A stretch of 64,000 bases of DNA. Origin: Bacteroidota bacterium (GTDB lineage: Bacteria > Bacteroidota > Bacteroidia > Chitinophagales > Saprospiraceae). The notes beneath the pieces are model-generated. The model was not told the origin of the DNA. It was given only the letters and a program-made list of their open reading frames with translations, and made no database searches. Of this stretch, positions 16,840-25,595 are shown in pieces (within the stretch, counting starts at the first letter, position 1; each line of letters begins with the position of its first letter). The DNA lies in NCBI GenBank assembly GCA_029557915.1, contig JAKQHS010000015.1, positions 30,512-94,511 of the forward strand, written 5' to 3'. The position numbers were made by a program, and so were the translations under genes.

Positions 16840-17613
16840 TTATTTGTTGGAGACGGTCAGGTATTTTTCCAAAGCCATGCTCATCGATGGAACGTCGGGG
16901 GCGGGCGCTTTGATGTTCAGTTTCAGACCCAGATCTTCCACTGCTTTGGAGGTTTGGGTTCCGAAGGCCGCGATGCGGGTTTCTTCCTGTTTGAAATCAG
17001 GGAAGTTTTCATATAACGATTTCAGGCAAAGCGGGCTGAAAAAAACCAGGACGTCGTATTTGATGTCTTTGAGATGGGAAAGATTGCAACTGACCGTCCG
17101 GTACATGATGGCTTCCGTGACTTTTAATCCTTTACCCAGGAGGTAATCCAGTACTTCTTTTGCACCCTGGTCGCTGGAGGGGAGCAGGAATTTTTCGTTT
17201 TTGTGTTTATTAAAATAGGCGCTGAGGTCTTCAATACTTTTGGTGCCCACAAATACCTTGCGTTTACGGTACAGGATAAATTTCTGCAGGTAATTGCCGA
17301 TGGCTTCCGTGAGGCAGAAATATTTCATGTCCGGATTGACTTTAATCCGCATTTCTTCACAGATCCTGAAATAATGTTCTATGGCTGTTTTACTGGTGAA
17401 GACCACGGCCGTGAATTCATCCGGACGGATCCTGCTTTTCCTGAATTCTTTTTCGGTGACCGGGCTGATCTGGTTGAAGGGAATAAAATCGATTTTCAGA
17501 TTGTATTTTTTCTCAATATTTGCATAGGGAGAATGCTCGGGTTTAGGTTGAGAAACCAGTATGGTTTTGATGCGTTTGAACTTTTCCGGAGAAGTCTTGG
17601 CTGTGCTGCTCAT
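16840..17613 (-). CDS. hemD: Uroporphyrinogen-III synthase
   Basis: A 257-residue HemD-like protein with the two alternating Rossmann-like lobes of the family. Recognisable parts are TILVSQPKPE near the start, FTAVVFTSKTAIEHYF, LLPSSDQGAKEVLDYLLGKG, the linker VTEAIMYRTV, YDVLVFFSPLCLKSL and IAAFGTQTSKAVEDLG. The enzyme closes and inverts hydroxymethylbilane to uroporphyrinogen III, the branch point to heme and corrinoids. The order DUF4271-hemD is typical of Bacteroidota. Overall sequence conservation in this family is low, but the TSKTA and TSKAVE elements and the context make the call secure. Confidence 0.9.
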   Translation of the reverse strand: MSSTAKTSPEKFKRIKTILVSQPKPEHSPYANIEKKYNLKIDFIPFNQISPVTEKEFRKSRIRPDEFTAVVFTSKTAIEHYFRICEEMRIKVNPDMKYFCLTEAIGNYLQKFILYRKRKVFVGTKSIEDLSAYFNKHKNEKFLLPSSDQGAKEVLDYLLGKGLKVTEAIMYRTVSCNLSHLKDIKYDVLVFFSPLCLKSLYENFPDFKQEETRIAAFGTQTSKAVEDLGLKLNIKAPAPDVPSMSMALEKYLTVSNK

Positions 17614-17670
17614 TCAAGAAATCAAGTTTACCTGGTTTTTAAATAGTACCCGGTTTGCGGAGGCGGATAT

Positions 17671-18825
17671 TTAGAGGGAAAAATACCTCACCAACAACAT
17701 CCAGGGTGCGATTTCAACGGCACAAAGGTAAATAATAAAATGCAATTTTCTTGAAACTATGATCGGGAGGTTGTTCAGCAGACCCCTCACCTGTCTCATG
17801 ATGTAAAGGAGACCGATCAGGCATATTCCAACAAGGATCAGGGTCTTTCCTGAAGCCGGATCGACAAAGGACAGCAGGATGTTGATGAGCATCAATCCGA
17901 GCCCTGCGGTGAGGTTGTGGATTCCAATGGTGTAATTGAAAAACATGGTTTCTTTTTCCATTGGAAAAATTTTTCCCATCAGATACAAAACCAGGTGGCG
18001 CACCAGGTAGATGCCCAAGACGATCCCCAGGGCGACCAGGAGGGAAAGCGGAGCAATCCGGAAAATCTGGAAAGTCTGGTAAATAAAAATCCCGGCATTG
18101 ACCACAAACAGAAAATACAGGATGCCGAAGACCATCATGTGATTGCCTTTGAAGGCGTCCTTAAACAACATCCGGAGTTGATTCTGATTGTAGGTAGCCT
18201 TGAACAGGGAGGCCGGATAAGACCGGTTAAAATTGATGGCGATGGCAGCCAGCAGGAACAGAAAGACATAGATCAAAAACCAGGCGTTCTTACTGATCGC
18301 TCCGCGGGCATCGGTGGTATTGTTTCCAAAGGTTTTCAGCTTTTTTTGAAGGACATCCAGATCGACTCCTCCAGGCCGGCCGTTGGGATCCCCGGTGGCT
18401 TCAGACGATGGGGGGATACTTCCTGTGGAGGTGTCGACTCCGGCCGTTTCAGCGGATCTGTCCCGGGAGGATGGAAAGGGAGGCCGGGTTCCTTCCGGGC
18501 TTTGGCTTGGCTTGTTGAGGATGACTTCATTGGGATTCCCTCCCGATTTGATATCAAATATATTGGCAGAAGTCCTACCCGTTTTTTGAACCGGGGCCGG
18601 AACGATCTCCGCAGGCCTGGTCTGAACTGCAACGGGTAAGGAATCGTGCGTAGTCTTTTTCTGGGTGGCCGCACCCGGATCGATGGCTTCGGTTTTTTTT
18701 ACTTCTTCTTTTTTGACTGCCGGTTTGATTTTTGAAGCATCCGGTTTTTTTATGTCAAAGGGATTTTGGCCGGTAAGCATTCCGGCCGGTCCGAATAAAA
18801 AAACCAGCAAGATCAGCCTGCTCAT
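17671..18825 (-). CDS. DUF4271 membrane protein
   Basis: A 384-residue protein. A signal peptide is followed by a long, low-complexity periplasmic stretch rich in Lys, Pro, Ser and Thr (about 25-170). The C-terminal half then has six or seven membrane helices (starting AWFLIYVFLFLLAAIAINF) and corresponds to DUF4271. This family is regularly encoded next to hemD in Bacteroidota, and its role is unknown. Its ATG overlaps the TGA of the upstream DJ-1-like gene (ATGA, 18822-18825), showing translational coupling. Confidence 0.88.
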   Translation of the reverse strand: MSRLILLVFLFGPAGMLTGQNPFDIKKPDASKIKPAVKKEEVKKTEAIDPGAATQKKTTHDSLPVAVQTRPAEIVPAPVQKTGRTSANIFDIKSGGNPNEVILNKPSQSPEGTRPPFPSSRDRSAETAGVDTSTGSIPPSSEATGDPNGRPGGVDLDVLQKKLKTFGNNTTDARGAISKNAWFLIYVFLFLLAAIAINFNRSYPASLFKATYNQNQLRMLFKDAFKGNHMMVFGILYFLFVVNAGIFIYQTFQIFRIAPLSLLVALGIVLGIYLVRHLVLYLMGKIFPMEKETMFFNYTIGIHNLTAGLGLMLINILLSFVDPASGKTLILVGICLIGLLYIMRQVRGLLNNLPIIVSRKLHFIIYLCAVEIAPWMLLVRYFSL

Positions 18826-19622
18826 AAGGTGGAATAACCGTTGCCCTGATGGATGACCACTTTTTTCACCGTATTGAGATCCCAGTCGATGACCAGGCCC
18901 TTGGCAATTTTGTCGGCCACAACTTTTCCATAAAGCAATTGAACAAGATACAGCGCCGATTCAAAAGACCGGGCTCCCCCGGAGGAGGTAATCACATTTT
19001 TGTCGTGAACAAAATAAACATTTTCATAAACGCGAACCTGGGGAAACATGTCTTTAAACGTTTTGACGTTGGCCGGAAACGTCGTGCAGGAGACCCCATC
19101 CAGCAAACCCGCCTTGGCCAGCAAAAAAGCCCCATCGCAATGGGAGGTGACAAACATCGCATTCTCCCCGGTCTTCCGGACCCAGCGGATCATGACGGTG
19201 TCGTTGAGATCGGAGTCGGTATGGTGTTCCGCGCTGGGAATGACCAGGACATCGATCTTGGGCAGTTTGTCGCGGGTATAATCAAAATCCGGTTTGATAT
19301 AGAGTCCTTCGAAAGTACGGATGAGATCATGGGTGTTCGCTACCGTGAACACATTCATGGCTTTGATGTTTTCCCGGTACTGGGTGTGTTGAAAAACGTC
19401 GTAAGGGGCGGTGAGTTCCGTATTGTACACCCCGTTCATCACCAGAAAGGCTACATTGTACCGGTCGGGCAGGATCAGATCTTTTTGTTTCAGGGTGACC
19501 GCCCTGGTCTGACTGTCGGGGGTGGACTCGTGATGCCGGCAAGCGGGATAGAGGCAGACGCTGACAGCCAAAAGAATAAAGACACGAATGCGTATCCTGT
19601 CGATCCTGGTTAAAAACATCAT
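18822..19622 (-). CDS. DJ-1/PfpI-type lipoprotein
   Basis: A 266-residue protein with an N-terminal signal and lipobox (VCLYPAC, cysteine near 28) followed by a DJ-1/PfpI (class I glutamine amidotransferase-like) domain at about residues 50-235. The nucleophile elbow is FVTSHCDGAFLLAKAGLLDG; further hallmarks are DVLVIPSAEH and ITSSGGARSFESAL. This is the version found in AraC-type regulators, but no DNA-binding domain is present. An exported, lipid-anchored DJ-1 domain is uncommon. First gene of the hemD operon; reaction unknown, possibly hydrolysis or thiol chemistry. Confidence 0.87.
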   Translation of the reverse strand: MMFLTRIDRIRIRVFILLAVSVCLYPACRHHESTPDSQTRAVTLKQKDLILPDRYNVAFLVMNGVYNTELTAPYDVFQHTQYRENIKAMNVFTVANTHDLIRTFEGLYIKPDFDYTRDKLPKIDVLVIPSAEHHTDSDLNDTVMIRWVRKTGENAMFVTSHCDGAFLLAKAGLLDGVSCTTFPANVKTFKDMFPQVRVYENVYFVHDKNVITSSGGARSFESALYLVQLLYGKVVADKIAKGLVIDWDLNTVKKVVIHQGNGYSTL

Positions 19623-19688
19623 TATAGAAACGGAATCCTGTACAAAATTGTTATTTTTTTACTTTCGCCGCAACGATTAAGAGCTTAA

Positions 19689-20135
19689 ATGGAGATAAAA
19701 AACAGAAAAGCGCAGCACGAATACTTTTTCCGGCAATCCTTTGAAGCGGGGATCGTGCTGGACGGAGCCGAGGTAAAGTCCATCCGGGAAGGCAATGCCA
19801 ACCTGAATGATGCCTATTGTTACTTCAGGGATGGTGAATTATACATACGAAATTTTCATATAGCCCCGTTTAAACAGGCCGCAGGCTGGTCGGTACACGA
19901 CCCCCTGAGGGAAAGAAAACTGCTTCTTAAAAAAAATGAACTTAAAAAACTGAGGCACCGGGTGGATGAAAAAGGCATGACGATCGTGCCTTACCGCATG
20001 TATTTGTCCGAAAGAGGCCTGATCAAAATGGAAATTGTGCTGGGAGAAGGCAAAAAAGCCTACGACAAGCGGGAGACCATTAGGGCAAAAGACAATCGCA
20101 GGGAAATGGAAAGAATGGATAAAGGGAAACTGTAA
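19689..20135 (+). CDS. smpB: SsrA-binding protein SmpB
   Basis: A 148-residue SmpB, the tmRNA partner in trans-translation. Clear family features are the N-terminal NRKAQHEYFFRQSFEAGIVLDG, EVKSIREGNANLNDAY, FHIAPF, the RERKLLLKKNELKKL helix and the basic C-terminal tail (KKAYDKRETIRAKDNRREMERMDK), which enters the mRNA channel. Normal length and ATG start. The small ORF that follows 5 nt downstream is likely co-transcribed. Confidence 0.97.
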   Translation: MEIKNRKAQHEYFFRQSFEAGIVLDGAEVKSIREGNANLNDAYCYFRDGELYIRNFHIAPFKQAAGWSVHDPLRERKLLLKKNELKKLRHRVDEKGMTIVPYRMYLSERGLIKMEIVLGEGKKAYDKRETIRAKDNRREMERMDKGKL

Positions 20136-20140
20136 ATGCC

Positions 20141-20305
20141 ATGATCGTTAAAACCAGCTCCGGATACCAGGTGCTTTCCGAAAAGGGGAAACCGCTGTCA
20201 AAGGATAACCTCACCCTTAAGCAGGCCGAACAGCGGCTTAAACAGGTGGAAATGTTTAAACACATGAAACCCAAAGGAAAATCACAAGCCGGGAAAAAGG
20301 AATAA
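20141..20305 (+). CDS. 54-residue conserved-type small protein
   Basis: A short ATG-TAA frame beginning 5 nt after the smpB stop. The product is about 54 residues: an N-terminal beta-strand pair (IVKTSSGYQVLSEKGKPLS) followed by an amphipathic helix (LTLKQAEQRLKQVEMFKHM) and a basic tail. This strand-strand-helix layout, with a GY.V.SE.GK.LS start and a QAE.RLKQVE helix, recalls short proteins seen in many genomes and phages, whose role is unknown. Codon usage and tight spacing support real translation. Too short for many gene finders. Confidence 0.65.
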   Translation: MIVKTSSGYQVLSEKGKPLSKDNLTLKQAEQRLKQVEMFKHMKPKGKSQAGKKE

Positions 20306-20368
20306 TTCCCCCTCCTCCCCTCCCCAAGCCCATCTCATCCGAACCTTTAAATCCGTACCTTCGCCCCG

Positions 20369-21865
20369 ATGAATCAGGAGCTTTTTATTTACGACAGCCT
20401 GAGCCGGGAATACGTCCGTTTTGAACCCTTGCACGAAGGCCGGGTAGGCCTTTACGTCTGCGGACCTACGGTATACAGCGACGTCCATCTGGGCAATTGC
20501 AGGACCTTTGTCAGTTTTGACCTCATCTACCGTTATCTGCGGCAACTTGGATTCCAGGTCAGGTATGTACGAAACATCACCGACGTCGGCCACCTGGAAG
20601 GCGATGCCGATGAAGGAGAAGACAAAGTATCCAAAAAAGCCAGGCTGGAACAACTGGAACCCATGGAAATCGTGCAGAGATATATGAACGGATTCCATGA
20701 AATGATGGAAGTGTTCAATACGCTTCCGCCCGGCATCGAACCCCGCGCTACCGGCCATATCGTCGAACAAATTGAAATGGTAAAAACGATCCTGGCCAAT
20801 GGCTATGCATACGAACGCAACGGATCGGTGTATTTCAACACTCAAAAACTGATTCAAACCCATGATGTTTACGGCAAACTTTCCGGTAAGGTCATGGATG
20901 AGCTGCAAAATGAATCGCGGGCCCTTAAAAAACAGGAGGAGAAGGACCATCCGGCGGATTTTGCCATCTGGATCAAGGCGGATGAAAGGCATCTGATGCA
21001 CTGGCCTTCGCCCTGGTCGGAGGGTTTCCCCGGCTGGCACCTGGAATGCAGTGCGATGAGCACCAAATACCTGGGTAGCCGCTTTGATATCCACGGAGGA
21101 GGTTATGACCTTAAATTTCCTCACCATGAAAATGAAATTGCCCAGAACATAGGATGTTGCGGTCACAGCCCTGCCAAATACTGGCTCCATGCCAACATGC
21201 TCCTGCTGAACGGTAAAAAAATGAGTAAAAGCGATGGCAATACCATTTCTCCCGCTCAGTTGTTCAGCGGCCAGAGCCCTCATATTTCCAAGTCCTATGC
21301 ACCCATGGTCGTCCGGTTTTTTATGCTTCAAACCCATTATCGCAGCACCCTGGACCTGACCGACGAGGCATTGCAGGCAGCGGAAAAGGGATATAAAAGG
21401 CTGATGGAGGCCGTACGATCACTCAGAAACCTGGGCACGGAGGGGACCCGGCTGCAAGCGTCCCTGGATGAGCAAATCCGGGCCGAATTGGATTCTTTAT
21501 ACACCGAGATGAACGACGATTTCAACAGCCCCAAGGTGCTGGCGGTTTTATTTGACCTGGTCACCCGGATCAACTCCTTTAAAGACGGACATCTCGACAT
21601 TCAGCAAATCAGTTCGCAGACCCTAGACCGCCTGAAAAAAGAGACCGCACTCTGGGTTTACGATATCCTCGGCCTGAAAGACGAAGAAATGTCCAATGGT
21701 CAGGGGAAACAAATGGATGAAATCATGAAACTGTTGATTGATCTTAGGCAGCAAGCCAGGGCCAGGAAGGACTTTGCCTTATCGGACCAGATCCGCGACC
21801 GGTTGGGTAAAATTAAAATCGTACTCAAAGACAGCAAGGAAGGAACTACCTGGACTCACGAATAA
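20369..21865 (+). CDS. cysS: Cysteinyl-tRNA synthetase
   Basis: A 498-residue class I synthetase that charges tRNA-Cys. Visible signatures: YVCGPTVYSDVHLGN (zinc cysteine and HIGH-type motif, about 28-42), GWHLECSAM and FPHHENEIAQ (zinc ligands and cysteine pocket, about 225-260), and KKMSKSDGN (about 282-290). The C-terminal region has the helical tRNA-binding domain typical of CysS (DLRQQARARKDFALSDQIRD). Length is normal. Follows smpB and the 54-residue ORF on the same strand. Confidence 0.98.
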   Translation: MNQELFIYDSLSREYVRFEPLHEGRVGLYVCGPTVYSDVHLGNCRTFVSFDLIYRYLRQLGFQVRYVRNITDVGHLEGDADEGEDKVSKKARLEQLEPMEIVQRYMNGFHEMMEVFNTLPPGIEPRATGHIVEQIEMVKTILANGYAYERNGSVYFNTQKLIQTHDVYGKLSGKVMDELQNESRALKKQEEKDHPADFAIWIKADERHLMHWPSPWSEGFPGWHLECSAMSTKYLGSRFDIHGGGYDLKFPHHENEIAQNIGCCGHSPAKYWLHANMLLLNGKKMSKSDGNTISPAQLFSGQSPHISKSYAPMVVRFFMLQTHYRSTLDLTDEALQAAEKGYKRLMEAVRSLRNLGTEGTRLQASLDEQIRAELDSLYTEMNDDFNSPKVLAVLFDLVTRINSFKDGHLDIQQISSQTLDRLKKETALWVYDILGLKDEEMSNGQGKQMDEIMKLLIDLRQQARARKDFALSDQIRDRLGKIKIVLKDSKEGTTWTHE

Positions 21866-21879
21866 TTATTGCACATCCC

Positions 21880-22884
21880 ATGAGACAATATGCCTTTGGC
21901 CGGCGCTTGATATTCAGCTTGGTGCTGGCCACCTCGACCCTGTTCTATTTCGGTTGTAAGAACGAAGCGAACATCACCACCCCGGCCGCCCTGCCCGTCA
22001 AACTCAAGGTACCGGTCTTTGACAAGGATTCCGCTTTTGCTTATATACAAACCCAGGTGGACTTCGGGCCAAGAGTGCCGGGTACCGAGGCCCATAAACG
22101 TTGCGGGGACTGGATGGTCGGCAGGCTGAAAGCCTGCGGTGCCCGGGTGATCGAGCAGCCTTTTACAGGCAAGACCTTTTCAGGGATATCTTTCCAGGCC
22201 CGGAATATTATTGCTTCCTTTAATGAAAAAGTCAGGCCCCGGATCATCCTGGCAGCCCATTGGGACACCCGGTTCATCGCCGATCAGGATCCCGAGATGA
22301 AAAATAAAAACACGCCTTTGCCCGGTGCGGACGACGGGGGCAGCGGAGTAGGCGTATTGCTGGAGATCGCCAGGCAGCTTCAGGCCAATCCCATCCCCAA
22401 CCTGGGTATTGACCTCCTGTTTTTTGACGCGGAAGACCAGGGAGGGGAAGGGTCGGATCCCGAATCCTGGTGCCAGGGGGCGCAGCACTGGGCTTTGCAC
22501 AAACATACGGCAGGGTATCAGGCTAAATACGGGATCCTGCTGGATATGGTGGGAGGAAAGTCCCCGCGTTTTACCAAAGAAGGCACTTCCGTACAATATG
22601 CTTCCGCCTTCGTGGATAAAGTATGGACGCTGGCGCAGCGCATGGGTTATGGAAATTATTTTGTAAACGAGGTCTCCCCCGCGATCATTGACGATCATTA
22701 TTTCATAAACAGGATGACCAATATCCCCATGATTGATATCATCAACCGACCGACCAATAATGAATTTGTTGCTCATTGGCACACCCTGGAGGACAAGATT
22801 GAAAACATCGATCGGGAAGCCCTGAAAGCCACCGGGCAGGTGGTCCTGGCGGTGATTTATCGGGAAGCGAACGGAGATCTGTAA
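21880..22884 (+). CDS. Glutaminyl-cyclase-like M28 lipoprotein
   Basis: A 334-residue protein with a lipobox (TLFYFGC, cysteine near 27) and an M28 peptidase fold. The metal-site residues are readable in LAAHWDTR, PGADDGGSGVGVLLE, FFDAEDQGGEG, and HWHTLEDKIENI. The spacing and the DIINRP segment match bacterial glutaminyl-peptide cyclotransferase-like members rather than aminopeptidases. It may form N-terminal pyroglutamate on exported proteins; that activity is inferred from similarity. It starts 15 nt after cysS, and a hairpin terminator follows at 22911. Confidence 0.88.
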   Translation: MRQYAFGRRLIFSLVLATSTLFYFGCKNEANITTPAALPVKLKVPVFDKDSAFAYIQTQVDFGPRVPGTEAHKRCGDWMVGRLKACGARVIEQPFTGKTFSGISFQARNIIASFNEKVRPRIILAAHWDTRFIADQDPEMKNKNTPLPGADDGGSGVGVLLEIARQLQANPIPNLGIDLLFFDAEDQGGEGSDPESWCQGAQHWALHKHTAGYQAKYGILLDMVGGKSPRFTKEGTSVQYASAFVDKVWTLAQRMGYGNYFVNEVSPAIIDDHYFINRMTNIPMIDIINRPTNNEFVAHWHTLEDKIENIDREALKATGQVVLAVIYREANGDL

Positions 22885-22910
22885 TACTGCCGCCACAGCA
22901 AACACTTAAG

Positions 22911-22929
22911 CCTCCCGGCTTCCGGGAGG
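22911..22929. terminator. Hairpin terminator after M28 gene
   Basis: An 8-bp G+C-rich perfect stem (CCTCCCGG / CCGGGAGG) with a 3-nt loop, 27 nt after the M28 stop. The run of T after it is weak, so termination may be partial. A second hairpin lies about 55 nt further on. Confidence 0.6.
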
Positions 22930-22984
22930 TTCTGATCAGGAAAGGGGTAGGGATCACGGGAGCGCCCCCGTTATCTTCAAAATA

Positions 22985-23020
22985 AAAGCACCTTAGAACT
23001 TTCCAATCCTAAGGTGCTTT
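22985..23020. terminator. 12-bp stem, bidirectional terminator
   Basis: AAAGCACCTTAG pairs perfectly with CTAAGGTGCTTT across a 12-nt loop, between the convergent M28 and glutamine synthetase genes. A runs on the left and T runs on the right give each strand a T tract after the stem, so it can work in both directions. Confidence 0.75.
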
Positions 23021-23052
23021 AGCTTTAAAGTCTTTGTTTCCAATCACCAGCC

Positions 23053-23108
23053 ATTGACCATTGACTATTGACTATTGACTATTGACTATTGACTATTGAC
23101 TATTGCTG
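23053..23108. repeat. Heptamer tandem array (ATTGACT)n
   Basis: Eight 7-nt units: six exact ATTGACT copies at 23060-23101, flanked by ATTGACC and ATTGCTG variants. It lies directly beyond the stop codon of the glutamine synthetase gene (which ends at 23110) and so falls in its 3' untranslated region. Such an array can change length by replication slippage. Confidence 0.95.
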
Positions 23109-23109
23109 T

Positions 23110-25308
23110 CTATCGCACCATCAGCAATTCACGGTACTTGGGCAAAGGCCATTCATCGTCATCCACGATCAGCTCGAGTTTGTCGATCTGGTAACGGATG
23201 GTATCAAAGAAGGATTTGACCTTTTGGTTATAAGCCAGCGCCCTTTTGTGTGCATCTTCAATGGCATTCGCTTTTTTCCTGGCCTCCGTCATGTCTACGA
23301 CCAAAGTTTGGATCTTGCCGATGTATTCGCTAATCTTTTTGATCGTTTCGACGGTGGGTTGGTAAACCTTTGCGGGAATGCCGATCTCTTTCTGACCGCG
23401 CACGTTGTCCACCAACTGCGTCTGGTATTTCAGCGCCGTGGAAACGATGTGGTTGATGGCAAGGTCGCCCAGCACCCGGCTTTCGATCTGCACTTTCTTG
23501 ATGTAATTTTCCCATTCGATCTCCACGCGGGCGTGCAATTCCTTGGCGGTATAGATGCCATGGCGTTCAAACAAATCCACACTGGGTTTCCTCAGGTAGA
23601 CCTCAAGGGCGGAAGGGGTGTCTTTGATATTACCCAGACCGCGTTTGGCAGCTTCCTTAACCCATTCTTCGGAATAATTATTTCCTTCAAAAATGATTTT
23701 TCTGGAGGCTTTGATGTAACCCTGAAGGACTTCTGAAATAGCCAGTTCTTTTTTCTGGCCTTTTTCGATCAGTTTGTCCACATCCGCTTTAAACTTAAAG
23801 AGCTGGTCGGCCACCATGGTATTGAGTACGGTCATGGCCTGGGCGCAGTTTGCGCTGGACCCCACGGCGCGGAACTCAAATTTATTACCGGTAAAGGCAA
23901 AGGGCGAGGTCCGGTTACGGTCGGTATTGTCCAGCAAAAGGGATGGAATCTTATTGACACCCAGTTTTAGATAGACATTGTCTCCTTTTTCCAGGGTAAT
24001 CTCCTTGTTCTTTTCAAATTCAGTGAGCACGCGGTTCATGGTATTTCCCACAAAGACAGACATGATTGCCGGGGGTGCTTCGTTGGCGCCCAGCCGGTGC
24101 TCATTGCCCGGGGAAGCGATGGAGGCCCTCAGCAAATCGGAATTATCGTAAACGGCCTTGATCACGTTGACAAAAAAGGCGAGGAAACGGAGATTTTCTT
24201 TTGGTTTGGAACTTGGGCCCAGAAGATTGATGCCGGTGTCGGTGCCCAGGGACCAGTTGTTGTGTTTTCCGGAGCCGTTGATGCCAGCGAAGGGTTTTTC
24301 ATGGAAAAGCACTTTCAGTTTATGGCGGGCGGCGACCTTATTCATCAGGTCCATGAGCAATTGGTTGTGGTCGCAGGCCAGGTTGAGTTCTTCAAAGGTC
24401 GGGGCGACTTCAAATTGGGCCGGGGCGACCTCATTGTGGCGGGTGCGCACGGGCATACCCAGTTTTTGGGCTTCAATTTCAAAGTCGACCATGAAGGCGT
24501 TGATTCTCGGCGGGATGGAACCAAAATAATGGTCTTCCAGCTGTTGGCCTTTGGCCGGAGCATGGCCGAAAACGGTCCGTCCGGACATCATCAGGTCTGG
24601 CCGGGCATTAAACAGGGCTTCATCGATCACAAAATATTCCTGTTCGGGGCCCAGGGTTGCGATCACTCTTTTGACGTCGCGGTCGAAAAATTCTTTCATC
24701 ACGGCCGTGGCGGCTTTGTCGACCAGGGCAATGGCTTTGAGCAGGGGGGTTTTATAATCAAGGGCTTCGCCGGTATAGGAAACGAAAACCGAAGGAATAC
24801 AAAGGGTGGCGGTGCCCCCCAGGTTTTCCATAATGAATGCCGGAGAAGAAGGGTCCCAGGCGGTATAACCCCTGGCTTCAAAAGTGGAGCGGATCCCTCC
24901 TGAAGGGAAGGAGGAAGCATCGGGTTCCTGTTGTACGAGGGCGGAGCCTTTGAATTTTTCCAGCGCCTTACCGGTTTTGAAGTCGATATCGAAAAAAGCG
25001 TCGTGTTTTTCGGCGGTGGATCCGGTGAGCGGCTGAAACCAGTGGGTATAATGGGTAGCTCCTTTTGAGACCGCCCAGGATTTCATGGCCGCGGCCACTT
25101 CGTCCGCGGATTCGCGGTCAATCTTGGAACCGGTGAGGATGGCTTCGTTGATTTTCTTATAAGCGTCCGGGCTCAGCAGGGATTTCATCACGTCGTCGTT
25201 GAACGTGTTGGATCCGTAATATTCGGTGATTTTCTGGTCCGGAAGTTTGACAGCAGGCATGGGACGGTTTTGAGCCAGGTCCAGGGCTTTAAATCGGGAA
25301 ATTGCCAT
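23110..25308 (-). CDS. glnN: Glutamine synthetase type III
   Basis: A 732-residue GSIII enzyme, much longer than type I, as is usual in Bacteroidota. Markers are the GSIII N-terminal domain with GATHYTHWFQPLTGSTAEKHD, SFPSGGIRSTFEARGYTAWD, the metal/glutamate site ATLGPEQEYFVID, RHNEVAPAQFE, the ATP and ammonium region NGSGKHNNWSLGTD, and SPGNEHRLGANEAPP. It makes glutamine from glutamate and ammonia with ATP in the cytosol. No PII or amt gene is adjacent. Its start faces a 287-nt spacer before the next minus-strand gene. Confidence 0.98.
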   Translation of the reverse strand: MAISRFKALDLAQNRPMPAVKLPDQKITEYYGSNTFNDDVMKSLLSPDAYKKINEAILTGSKIDRESADEVAAAMKSWAVSKGATHYTHWFQPLTGSTAEKHDAFFDIDFKTGKALEKFKGSALVQQEPDASSFPSGGIRSTFEARGYTAWDPSSPAFIMENLGGTATLCIPSVFVSYTGEALDYKTPLLKAIALVDKAATAVMKEFFDRDVKRVIATLGPEQEYFVIDEALFNARPDLMMSGRTVFGHAPAKGQQLEDHYFGSIPPRINAFMVDFEIEAQKLGMPVRTRHNEVAPAQFEVAPTFEELNLACDHNQLLMDLMNKVAARHKLKVLFHEKPFAGINGSGKHNNWSLGTDTGINLLGPSSKPKENLRFLAFFVNVIKAVYDNSDLLRASIASPGNEHRLGANEAPPAIMSVFVGNTMNRVLTEFEKNKEITLEKGDNVYLKLGVNKIPSLLLDNTDRNRTSPFAFTGNKFEFRAVGSSANCAQAMTVLNTMVADQLFKFKADVDKLIEKGQKKELAISEVLQGYIKASRKIIFEGNNYSEEWVKEAAKRGLGNIKDTPSALEVYLRKPSVDLFERHGIYTAKELHARVEIEWENYIKKVQIESRVLGDLAINHIVSTALKYQTQLVDNVRGQKEIGIPAKVYQPTVETIKKISEYIGKIQTLVVDMTEARKKANAIEDAHKRALAYNQKVKSFFDTIRYQIDKLELIVDDDEWPLPKYRELLMVR

Positions 25309-25595
25309 TTCTAATGAATTTTGGTTTAAAAACGGCTGTAAAATTAGATTTTTTACGCGTATCTGCCTGAAGGAGGTTTTGTTTTCGGCAAAAAATGGCT
25401 GAAAGAAATGTTATTTCTAAAATAATGCATGATTTTTCCCCGCATCCAGGATGTGGGACGTGGGGGTGTCCGGGAAGTAAAAAAATGCTTTGCCACAAAG
25501 ACCCCTAAAAACATAAAACTTTGATTATTAATTTATTATGCTAGATAGCTGACCCATTAGGTCGTTGGTAGGAAAGTCCCGCTTAAGGCAAAATC

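Noticed and set aside
20282..21337. A 351-codon antisense frame over cysS
   Set aside because: cysS has complete synthetase motifs; the antisense frame has none.
23053..23108. Considered as a CRISPR array
   Set aside because: Units are 7 nt with no spacers and no cas genes are present; it is a plain tandem repeat.
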